From: Cranoglanis bouderius
Taxonomy: Eukaryota > Chordata > Actinopteri > Siluriformes > Cranoglanididae
DNA: 64,000 nt
Reading direction: 5' to 3'
Assembly (NCBI GenBank): GCA_023630585.1
Contig: CM042565.1
Coordinates: 11,102,013 to 11,166,012 of the forward strand
Positions 1 through 8,466 of this stretch are shown one piece after another. Under the pieces are notes generated by a model. The model had not been told where the DNA came from. It did no database searches and saw only the letters and a program-made list of their open reading frames with translations. The translations under genes and the position numbers were made by a program. The stretch's first letter is position 1; every line of letters starts with the position of its first letter.

Positions 1-480
1 CAGGAACACATTCACACCTAGGGGCAATTTAGACTTGCCAGTTCATCTACTGGCATAATGAGTACATCAGGGGGACAGCACATGTGAGATGTTTTGGAGA
101 CAAAGTTAGAGAGGCCAGGTTGAGATGGTTTGGACATGTTCAGAGGAGGGAGAGTGAACATATCGGTAAAAGGATGCTGAGGTTAGAGCTGCCAGGCAGG
201 AGGCCGAGAGGAAGACCAAAGAGGAGGTTTATGGATGTAGTGAAGGAGGACATGAAGGTAGTCGGTCTGAGAGAAGAGGATGCAGGGGATAGGGCTAGAT
301 GGAGGCAGATGATTCGCTGTGGCGACCCCTGAAGGGAACAGCCGAAAGGAAAATAAGTTGTTCATCTACTGGCATGATTTTGGGAGATGGTAGGAAACCG
401 GAGAACTTGGAAGAAACCCACATGGACACAGGGACAACGCGCAACTCCACACAGTTTACAATTGAACCAGGAATGCTGTA
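1..480 (-). repeat. SINE-like dispersed repeat, split by a LINE insertion
   Basis: The two halves (about 1-56 and 360-480) read on the minus strand like a common teleost repeat that contains a cctcccacctcccaaaa-type stretch and a caattgcccctaggtgtga-type stretch. Related copies lie at 33170-33360 (plus) and 40540-40690 (minus). The element at 57-359 interrupts it. The left edge is cut by the window. The family assignment is from memory of fish repeats, not a search. Confidence 0.55.
57..359 (+). mobile_element. 5'-truncated non-LTR retrotransposon (LINE) tail with 16-bp target duplication
   Basis: A frame at about 84-332 encodes the C-terminal end of a LINE reverse transcriptase protein: RWFGHVQRR, then a basic RRPRGRPKRR stretch, an RARWRQMIRCGDP end and a stop. 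A short 3' tail (gccgaaaggaaaataag) follows. The insert is bracketed by identical copies of gttcatctactggcat at 41-56 and 360-375, the signature of target-primed insertion. It is a dead copy because nearly all of the coding region is missing. The clade (RTE, L1 or another) cannot be settled from so short a piece. Confidence 0.8.
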
Positions 481-874
481 ACTGTGAGATGGCAATGCTG
501 CGTACTGCACCTAAACCATGCCGAATATATATATTTTTTTAATTGTAAAAGTAACAAATCATAACCAAAGAATTTGACAGAAATGTGTTTATTACAGCAA
601 TTATTTAATACAAAAAATATAATAGCCTATATCAAAGTACACAATAAGAACATGCAAAAATAAACTGTCAAATTATCACAGTTTTATGATATAGTGGACA
701 GTGCAGCTTTTAAGCCTCGATGAGGTTTAAAAGTCAGTGAATCTGGCAACCCTGTGCAGCACTGTAAATATCTCCTGAAACTCAACGTAAGCCTTTTGTT
801 AGGAAACCGAGTCATGTGTGAACGCCTTTCAACCTTCCATCATCCGCTCGTTACAAAAGAAACCTAGGTGCGCT
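481..874. other. Non-coding AT-rich stretch upstream of the putative CENPV first exon
   Basis: No coding signal or clear repeat is seen. The part near 780-870 would be the CENPV promoter and 5' UTR if the exon at 875 is real. No TATA box is obvious. Confidence 0.3.
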
Positions 875-888
875 ATGGAAGACAAAAG
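875..888 (+). CDS. cenpv: Putative CENPV first coding exon (MEDK plus a split codon)
   Basis: The sequence gcgctATGG, an ATG with G at +4, opens a 14-nt coding segment (Met-Glu-Asp-Lys plus AG). It ends at a good donor, AG|gtaggg (889). The two leftover bases join in phase with the first G of the exon at 3508, making Arg and reading on into KAEGLVKHTGG. The phase match and the lack of another start in frame support it. The segment is so short that chance cannot be excluded. Confidence 0.42.
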
Positions 889-969
889 GTAGGGTGTGTG
901 AACAGACGTTAGCTCGCAGGTTTCTAATCACCACTTTGGACATGTCATGTGGGGAAGAAGTGTAAAAGC

Positions 970-1130
970 ACTTTAAGTAACCTGATTAAATATAAAGTGT
1001 ACATGTTAAAGTGCATCTAAAAATCAGCATGTTGTTAAAACGCCCAGATAGTGTGATTAAGTGCCCATGATCCCTAAAATCACAATCCAGAGCACAGATA
1101 TTAAAGTAAGTTTTCCTGTAATCCAAAGGT
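970..1130 (+). repeat. Dispersed repeat, copy 1 of 2
   Basis: The segment around gcccagatagtgtgatta, followed by catgatccctaaaatc, recurs at 5205-5385 with scattered differences and small gaps. No coding content is seen. It is probably a fragment of a non-autonomous DNA transposon. Confidence 0.6.
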
Positions 1131-1659
1131 GATACATTTGTTTACAGCCAGGGACCCCTTTAAATGTAAAGTAAATTCTAGGGACCCCTCAGTACAGACT
1201 TATTTCATGAACATTATATAAATGTAATGTTTTGTCTATTTATTCAAGGCAAAGAACTTTCCATCCATGAACTTTACATTAAGAGAACAAGGTTCAGGTT
1301 GATATTATTTACGGCCACCTTGTTTATGACGTTAGGATTAAACCCAGTCAATTCAAGTGACCAGTCACATAGGCTAATAAGCATAAGAACTCAATAATAA
1401 ATATAATAACATTAATAATGGTGCGTTGTGATTTGCATTTCTGAAACACAATTAAAAGTCACAATCCCCTGGCTGTACAGAAACCTTACTTTAAGAACCT
1501 CATCTACCGTCCATTCCTCACCAAAATATAAATTCAAGCATAATGGTGGAATAATTTTTGACCATAAAATGCATACTCTCACATAGCCATGGATAACAAT
1601 TACATTCCATTTGTCTTCGTATGTGTGTGAATATAGATTTTAAATTATATGCCAATATA

Positions 1660-2969
1660 CAGTACTGTGCAAATGTTTTAGGCAGTTGTGAAAAAATGCG
1701 TTCAAAAATAGACATGTTAATAGTTTATATTTAGCAATTAACAAAATGCACAGTGAAGGAACAGAAGAAAAATGTACATCAAATCAATATTAGGTGTGAC
1801 CACCCTTTGACTTCAAAACAGCATCAATTCTTCTAGGTACACTTGCACAAAGTCAGGGATTTTGTAGGCATACTGTCAGGTGTATGATTAAACAATTATA
1901 TCAAACAGGTGCTAATGATCATCAATTCAATACATATGTTGAAACACAATCATTAACTGAAACAGAAACAGCTGTGTAGGAGGAATAAAATTGGGTGAGG
2001 AACAGCCAAACTCAGCTAACAAGGTGAGGTTGCTGAAGACAGTTTACTGTCAAAAGTCATACACCATGGCAAGACAGAAGGTAGTTATACTGCATCAGCA
2101 AGGTCTCTCCCAGGCAGAAATTTCAAGGCAGACAGGGGTTTCCAGATGTGCTGTCCAAGCTCTTTTGAAGAAGCCCAAAGAAACGGGCAACGTTGAGGAG
2201 CGTAGATGTGGTGGTCAGCCAAGGAAAGTTACTGCAGCAGATGAAAGACACATCAAGCTTACTTCCCTTCGCAATTGGAAGATGTCCAGCAGTGCCATCA
2301 GCTCAGACCTGGCAAAAACCAGTGAGACCCTGGTACACCCATCTACTGTCCGGAGAAGTCTGGTCAAAAATGGCCATCATGGAAGACTTGCGGACAAAAA
2401 GCCATACCTCAGATGTGGAAACAAGGCCAAGCGACTTAACTATGCATGAAAACACAGGAACTGGGGTGCAGAAAAATGGCAGCAGGTGCTCTGGACTGAT
2501 GAGTCAAAATTTGACATGTTTGGCTGTAGCAGAAGGCAGTTTGTTTGCCGAGGGGCTGGAGAGCGGTACACGAATGAGTGTCTGCAGGCAACAGTGAAGC
2601 ATGGTGGAGGTTCCTTGCAAGTTTGGGGCTGCATTTCTGCAAATGGAGTTGGGGATTGGGTCAGAATTAATGATCTCAGTGCTGAGAAGTATAGGCAGAT
2701 ACTTATCCATCATGCAATACCATCAGAGAGGCATCTGATTGGCCCCAAATTTATTCTGCAGCATGACAACGACCCCAGGCATACAGTGAAAGACATTAAG
2801 AACCATCTTCAGCATATAGAAGAACAAGGAGTCCTGGATGTGATGGTATGGCCCCCACAGAGCCCTGATCTCAACATCATCGAGTCTGTCTGGGATTACA
2901 TGAAGAGAGAGAAGCAACTGAGGCTGCCTAAATCCACAGAAGAACTGTGGTTAGACAGACTACATATAC
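1660..2969 (+). mobile_element. Tc1/mariner element with DD38E-type transposase fossil, 3' end lost
   Basis: The left terminal repeat begins at 1660 right after a TA dinucleotide (cagtactgtgcaaatg, then ttttaggcag). The same end is found at 42137 and 62430 and, inverted, at 62982. About 400 bp of 5' leader precede a transposase reading frame. The 3' end and right terminal repeat are missing: homology stops near 2965, next to a small element at 2970-3214. It lies in the presumed first intron of CENPV. Confidence 0.85.
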
Positions 2970-2983
2970 ACACTCAGACATAA
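2066..2983 (+). pseudogene. Tc1-like transposase pseudogene
   Basis: Translation from ATG 2066 gives an N-terminal paired-like helix-turn-helix region (QAEISRQTGVSRCAVQALL, about residues 11-30). A catalytic domain follows with TDESKFD, the QHDNDPRHT box, and PPQSPDLNIIESVW. All three acidic positions are present. Thirty-eight residues lie between the first D of DNDP and the glutamate, the spacing described for DD38E (Intruder-type) Tc1 relatives rather than the usual 34. A TGA at 2447-2449 interrupts the frame just before KHRNW. The C-terminus is replaced after ELWLD by unrelated sequence. It is not functional. Confidence 0.85.
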
Positions 2984-3214
2984 ATGTATCAAACCATACT
3001 TTTCCTTGTCACTGGAGTGTTGCTACCAAGGTTACATCTTTTGCACCTTTAGAATGTATGTTTTACTTGAAAATATCAATATACAGTAGTGTACCTTTAA
3101 AAATGACATAATTGGATTTTAAGTTCCTTTAATGCTATATTTTAAAAGAAAAAAGCAGGTACCACCACAGTGGCATGAAAAAGTACAGCTTGGTACCTTT
3201 ATTTCTGAGAGTGT
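2970..3214. mobile_element. Small terminal-inverted-repeat element (MITE) abutting the Tc1 fossil
   Basis: The left end, acactcagacataaatg, and the right end, ctttatttctgagagtgt, are imperfect inverted repeats about 245 bp apart. There is no open frame. It sits exactly where the Tc1 transposase loses homology, so its insertion or a later rearrangement probably removed the Tc1 3' end. The target duplication is not clear. It resembles hAT-type MITEs, which is inference. Confidence 0.55.
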
Positions 3215-3507
3215 TTACACAGAATAACATTATGTACAATAGACTGTGTACTGTAGACATGAGTGTCTGTGTTCTGTCCAATAAATCTATCATGACTAAT
3301 AATTCCAGAGCTACAACTATAAATACACTGAGTAGCTATTTGTAGCTAACTTTGCTCTCTGGTTGCACTTTATTGGTTAAACATCTATCTAAACTTAGGG
3401 CCTGTTTGGCATTCAGGAGCATGTAGACTGTAAAATGGTTGTGTTGCAATGCATTGCTGGAGCTGACTATCTTGCATCCAACGTGACCTCTGAATCATCT
3501 TTCCCAG

Positions 3508-3606
3508 GAAAGCAGAAGGTCTGGTGAAGCACACAGGCGGCTGCCACTGCGGTGCTATCCGTTTTGAAGTGTGGAATGCTGCGGATTTACACGTATTTGA
3601 TTGCAA
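3508..3606 (+). CDS. cenpv: CENPV exon: KAEGLVKHTGGCHCGA... to FDC
   Basis: The acceptor is tcatctttcccag|G and the donor AA|gtatgg. The first base completes a codon begun in an upstream exon. It encodes the first CxC zinc ligand pair (GCHCG) and the FEVWNAADLHVFDC strand region. Confidence 0.92.
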
Positions 3607-5119
3607 GTATGGGTTTTTGTCAAGATCAAGAGGTGCAAACAATGCACTTTCCCACTAAAGCTGGGAAAACATGCTATCACTTTGTCTTTAGTCCTGCAAG
3701 TTCCCTTTTTCGTACATTGCAGATAAACAGCTGTTGAATAATGATGCCTCTGTGTGTTCAGTTGCAGCATTTGTACCAAGAAGCAGAACCGGCATTTTAT
3801 TGTTCCCAAGGCCCACTTTACATTGCTTCAGGTATGATTCCACATGCAAAAGTCAGGAATTAGTCATGGAAACATTTATAGTTGTTAGGACACGTGGTGT
3901 GTGAGAGAAGCAGGATGCACTTGCAGGGGAAAGTGGTCAGTTTATTAGGAACAGTTCAAAATTAAGTGAACACAAAAACTTCATCCAACATAAATCCACA
4001 AACAAAAAGGTCACAGTAATCCAAAATAATATTATACTTGGCCGTAGAGGCAGTAATCCAAAAAAGGGTACAGTAATCCAAATAAGAAACACAGTAATCC
4101 ACGACGGGTAGTAAATCCAGAAAACACAGGGAAAGATACGCTAGGCTAGGAGGTGGTCTGGAAACCACGAATTACGAGCTACGGAAATAAACGCGCATCG
4201 CTAGGAGGTGGTCTGGAAACCACGGAAAAAGACCTAAGGGAAAAACGCGCAAGGTTAACCACATCTAAGCTAAGCTAAGCTAAACTAAACTAAACTAATA
4301 CTCCGCCCCGAAGCGGAAACGGAGCGGTGTATTTAAACACACATCAATCACATGTCCAAATCAATTACACCTGACATCAATAAACATGAACCAAAGAGAA
4401 ATGAGGAGGCGGAGACATGACACGAATGAAAACATAAGCACATGGGGAAACACAGGAGGCGGAGACATGACGTGAATACGACAACATGAGAACACATGGC
4501 AGAAGTAGACAAAACGTGAGTTCATGAATAAAACGTCCATCGGAGAGTTTTTGAATAGCGCTGGAATGCGCGCAGTGGAATGCGGAAGTATGCCACTCGC
4601 TACTCCTTGCAGCGTAGCGAGAGCTGGAGGAGAGGAAACCTAACAATAGTGCTGATTTGCCTTGTAATTATTTACAATTGTCATAAAAATAATTGTATAA
4701 ATTATCCAAATAATTACCATTACAAGTATGTACATATTTGTGCAATTCTGAAAATCATTGGCCAATGTTTTTGACCAAGTAATATTCACTTTACAAGGAA
4801 TTTGAGTTTGCAGTTACTCACACAAAGAAAAGGTAAATAAATAAATAGTGCATGTATTAAATGTATAGATTTTTTGTAGTATGGACAGAATGGGCAGTAT
4901 AGTAAATACAATATTTTCACATTACAGTATAAATAGAATATACGGCGGTATAATTATCATAATAATATATGCTGGCACATATACTGTTAATTATAATATT
5001 ATATATTATCATAGTTGGACTGGAGAGATTGTCATAAATTCAAATTTTTTGTTTTGTGTTAGGTTAAATTGTGGAAATGAAATAAAAGAAATGTAGACTG
5101 CTGTTAATGTGTGTATAGT

Positions 5120-5187
<68 letters not shown>

Positions 5188-5720
5188 CAATCATTTGCTC
5201 AAGTCTGCACTTTAAGTAATTTGCTTAAATATGTAGTGTTAAATGTGAAAATGCATCCAAAAATCCACTTTAAGAAAACAGAACGAAAAAAAAAACACCA
5301 CCACCCAGATAGTGTGATTAAGTGTCCATGATCCCTTAAAATCACAATCCAGATGACGGAATTAAAAGTAAAATGTTCCCGTAATTATATTCCAGTACTT
5401 TTTCTTGAAGTTACTAGAAATGTTACGTAATCATTTGCTCTAGTCTGATACTTTTTCTTGAAGTTACTAAAAATATTAAATAATCATTTGCTCTAGTCTG
5501 ATACTTTTTCCTGAAGTTACTAAAACTGTTATGTGATCATTTGCAAATGATTACGTAACATTTCTCATAACTTCAAGAAAGTGCTGTGGGCAGAGCCATA
5601 GCACTATCCAATGGAAGCAGTGGGAAAGCAGGTGGAGTAATAAATTGGATTGGATTCTGTTGATTTTTAGCCGTTAGTCAGCTGTGGTTGGAAGAGCACC
5701 TCTGTGTGTGCGTGTGTGCG

Positions 5721-5759
<39 letters not shown>

Positions 5760-7501
5760 TGGGGTTACTTTTGTGTTGTTTGCTTCCAAGGAAAATAGAC
5801 AATCCTCACTCGCCTGGTAAAAAGGGGCATTTATTTTCTGCACAGACAGGCCATGAGCATATATAGTTTTCTTTTTCAGGCTCTTTTATATTTAGCTGCT
5901 TCGGCAATTGGCATGGAATGAACCAAAATGGTCTGAAATGGGGTTACATTCCCTATTCACTATTCAGAGTCTGACCTGTTATAAATAGATAGGGTACCAA
6001 ACTCCATCAGACTAGTCAAAATAAGAAAATAATCTAGTGTAAAAAATTATTGCCCTGTTAACTGACAAAATAAAGGATACTCACTCCTTGAAAAGTCCTT
6101 GGCAGTGCTTGATTTACTAATCTACAAATCAATCTGGCATTGCAGCATTTAATGCATGACACATATACCCTATCAAAAGCCACATATTTTGCAGCATTAA
6201 TTGAATTTATACTGATCCACAAAATATACCTTCATACAAAAGAGACCAAGAATGTTTTAGGTCCATAAACAGTATCTGGAGGTTTCTAGTACATACTTGA
6301 ACTGTTAATTATTTGTAATGTTTGTGAGTTCACTTGCATCACCAAATGATTGCAAAACAGATATTTTTCATTCATTAATGCAACATTATTGACTGGTTGA
6401 CTCATGTGTTTCAGGGCTCAGAGAACATAACCACATATACATTCAATACACACACAGCCAAGCACACATTTTGCAAGATATGCGGTGTGCAAAGTTTCTA
6501 CACACCCCGATCGAATCCTGACGGCTTTGGTAGGTCACACCACACAACACACACTCAGACACGCAGACATGCACTTGGGTTCAAAATAGGAAAATAATAA
6601 TCAGGCACATACCAAAATATCATATTCAAAACAACATATCAAAATTCATGATTCAAATCAACAGATCAAAATTCATATTATTATTTTGTGCCATGAAACA
6701 CAGTTGCTGTAAAAGCAACACTATGTAAGGAATAAAACACAATGGCCCTGTAGATATAGGAAAATAATAAATTATTTTCCTATATCTACAAGTTTTATTC
6801 CTTGTATACCACAGCAGTTTGACAAGGATTATAATTACAGAAGACACGTTGTACATTTAATCAGTTTATAGTTATGTTAATGTGGAAAGTCAACAACAAA
6901 AAACCCCCAGCAAAGTTCATTCCAGTTATTCTGTTAATGAGAACAGAATAACACACAGCTTATTACAGAGAAATCAGAAAAAGTCCTGAAGACTTTCCTC
7001 TGGCAGAAAACATACCGAATTTTAGAAAGTGCTGACACTGGAGACTGCTTCCGTAAATGTTAAATAAATTGTTAAATAACAGTATAGTTTTAATCCGATT
7101 ATTGTTATTCTTAGATTCTATAGCGTGTCTGCTGTGGTATAGAGTAAATTGTAATATTGTGAACATTGATAAAAGATGAGGCAGTTAGTGAGATATGACC
7201 TTAACACTAATATATTCTTGGTTGTCAACAAATTTGCTTATGGACAATCAACAGGTGTTAGTGAGATTATATGTGACATCTGTAAGGCCATAAGGTTTTT
7301 ATGTGGCAACACCATATTTATGACTTATGTATATACATTATGTATCATGTTTTAATTCTAGGTGTGGCTCCACATTGCCTGCACCCTGGAACCATAAAGA
7401 GTGTGACAGTTGAACAGTTCTGTGGTGAGAACTGGGAGGAGAGCATGCAGAAACACAACACTATAAGGAGTATGTCCAAGCCTACAGAAGAAACCAAATA
7501 A
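3508..7501 (+). CDS. cenpv: Centromere protein V (CENPV), GFA-domain protein
   Basis: Four exons (3508-3606, 3762-3831, 6415-6529, 7362-7501) join in phase into 140 codons ending at TAA 7499-7501. The product carries the zinc-binding GFA (glutathione-dependent formaldehyde-activating enzyme-like) fold. Its cysteine motifs are TGGCHCGA, DCNCSIC across the first junction, and TFCKICGVQSFYTPRSNP. CENPV is known in mammals as a chromatin and centromere protein needed for centromere organisation and cytokinesis; no enzymatic role is established. Human CENPV is about 275 residues because of a long N-terminal extension; here only the GFA core is visible, possibly preceded by MEDK from 875-888. PIGL lies tail to tail downstream, as in human 17p. 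Identity is strong; the N-terminus is uncertain. Confidence 0.93.
3762..3831 (+). CDS. cenpv: CENPV exon: CSICTKKQNRHFIVP...
   Basis: The acceptor is gtgttcag|TTGC. The first T completes Asn, giving DCNCSIC across the junction. Twenty-three full codons follow, ending in LLQ before |gtatga. It carries the second cysteine cluster. Confidence 0.92.
3889..4460. repeat. Repeat-derived block in CENPV intron with tandem aatcca-rich motifs
   Basis: The block has many variants of cacagtaatccaaaa, a short ctaagctaag-type tandem at 4264-4300, and two copies of ggaggcggagacatgac (near 4404 and 4455). It resembles the tails of degenerate teleost interspersed elements; the segment at 8990-9560 has a similar style. 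No protein frame is preserved. The family is not identified. Confidence 0.45.
4146..4245 (+). repeat. Tandem duplication, about 53 bp x 2
   Basis: gctaggaggtggtctgg, continuing to aaaccacg, occurs at about 4146 and again at about 4199. Each copy is followed by related text ending in aaacgcgc. It is a two-unit tandem inside the repeat block. Confidence 0.7.
5122..5186. repeat. (TA)n microsatellite
   Basis: About 65 bp of uninterrupted TA dinucleotides, in the CENPV intron. Confidence 0.97.
5205..5385 (+). repeat. Dispersed repeat, copy 2 of 2
   Basis: It matches 970-1130 (cccagatagtgtgattaa, then catgatcccttaaaatc). It is followed directly by the 53-bp tandem array, so that array may be a subterminal part of the same element. 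Confidence 0.6.
5396..5582. repeat. 53-bp minisatellite (3 units) ending in an inverted unit
   Basis: tactttttcttgaagtta starts units at 5396 and 5449, with a variant at 5502, giving a period of 53. The third unit runs at 5535-5545 into its own reverse complement (gcaaatgattacgtaac to cttcaagaaa, ending about 5580). The last unit can therefore fold back on the array. Confidence 0.8.
5703..5758. repeat. (TG)n microsatellite with CG interruptions
   Basis: A 56-bp TG run in which three units read CG near its 5' end. The open frame over it is a chance product. Confidence 0.95.
6415..6529 (+). CDS. cenpv: CENPV exon: GSENITTYTFNTHTAKHTFCK...
   Basis: The acceptor is gtgtttcag|GGC and the donor TTTG|gtaggt. 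It encodes the ITTYTFNT strand and the CKICG zinc-ligand pair, followed by VQSFYTPRSNPDGFG, the most conserved part of the family. Confidence 0.95.
6700..7180. repeat. Repeat family F, copy 1, with perfect 18-bp palindrome
   Basis: The copy shares gctgacactggagact and ttaaataaa-type text with copies near 10.07 kb (inverted) and 25.36 kb. At 6751-6768 and 6771-6788 two perfect 18-bp inverted arms (tagatataggaaaataat) flank only two bases. A second perfect 11-bp pair (aggaataaaac, 6728-6738 and 6792-6802) lies outside them. It looks like two element ends joined head to head. Confidence 0.65.
7362..7501 (+). CDS. cenpv: CENPV last coding exon: VAPHCLHPGTIKS... to stop
   Basis: The acceptor is taattctag|GT. 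The first two bases complete Gly. Forty-five codons and TAA follow: APHCLHPGTIKS, NWEESMQKHNTIRSM and the terminal SKPTEETK. Confidence 0.95.
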
Positions 7502-7773
7502 TCTATTAATACACAAATGTAGAGGTGCCACATGAGATAATTACAGTATGAGGCCCTCTCTGAGTTAATACAGGTGTATAAGGCACAGCTGGAATACAGA
7601 ACCCATGTTTTAAGTCATCTGTTATTGTGGTATTACCCATATGCTGTAGTGTTTCACACACTGTGTAGCATGGTACTGAGATGGTCTGCATGCTAACACA
7701 CTTTGAAACTAACACTTATTCCCAGAGAAATAATCATGTCTTATCAGCAATAATCAGCATCACTTCTATGTGA

Positions 7774-7779
7774 AATAAA
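7774..7779 (+). terminator. cenpv: Candidate CENPV polyadenylation signal AATAAA
   Basis: An AATAAA 273 bp after the CENPV stop is the first canonical signal downstream. It gives a 3' UTR of about 290 bp and leaves about 500 bp before the PIGL signal on the other strand. Confidence 0.5.
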
Positions 7780-8291
7780 ATATTTGACTAAACATCAGTC
7801 CCATGTTCATCTGGAATTATTTATTCTTAAATTTTAGGATTTTAATGAAATAACATTGACAAACTATTTACAAAGCATATTCAGGTATACAAAGTTCATT
7901 GGTACAGTAGACAAAGTCTTACCCTTGTCCACAGCAGATTTAAAAACAGAACAGATGCAGCTTTCACACTACATGTTTGTGTGTATGTATATATATATGG
8001 TTCTAGCAAACACTCCATGCAAGACGGAATTAAGTGTTTAAATGACGTCACAGCCTTCGGCTATGTTCCACTTGAACATGTTATGTAGTGTTGAACGCAT
8101 TTCAAGTCCAAGAATAATTGAACTGTGAAAGCAGCATTAAAGTAGTAGTGTAACAAAACATAGAACATGTAAAACAACTGTAAACTTTTTTTTTTTTTTT
8201 AATAAAGAGGGAATTTCACTAAATTGAGCTGTGCGCATGCAGGGCATTTCTTATAATGAAATTGTAAAAAAAAAAAAAAAAAAATCAGTGC

Positions 8292-8297
8292 TTTATT
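8292..8297 (-). terminator. pigl: Candidate PIGL polyadenylation signal AATAAA
   Basis: On the minus strand AATAAA lies about 40 bp after the PIGL stop (TAG at 8338-8340), giving a very short 3' UTR. An A-rich tract on the plus strand at 8266-8284 lies just beyond. Confidence 0.5.
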
Positions 8298-8337
8298 TTG
8301 GACAGTCACAGTACACTTTCATTAGAGATCATTCCCT

Positions 8338-8466
8338 CTAGTAAAACTTCACATCCTTTTTCTCCACGGGCACAGCTCGGAAGGTGTTGATGAACATGTA
8401 GCGTGAGAACAGTATGTAGAGGCGTCTGAACCAGAGGAGCTGTGAGTGGTGATGAAACATGGCCTC
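8338..8466 (-). CDS. pigl: PIGL exon 7 (last coding)
   Basis: On the minus strand the acceptor is ttaatcag|GAG. It encodes EAMFHHHSQLLWFRRLY and then ILFSRYMFINTFRAVPVEK to KFY and TAG. The LLWFRRLYI-FSRYM block is a family signature near the C-terminus. Confidence 0.95.
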   Translation of the reverse strand, partial: EAMFHHHSQLLWFRRLYILFSRYMFINTFRAVPVEKKDVKFY

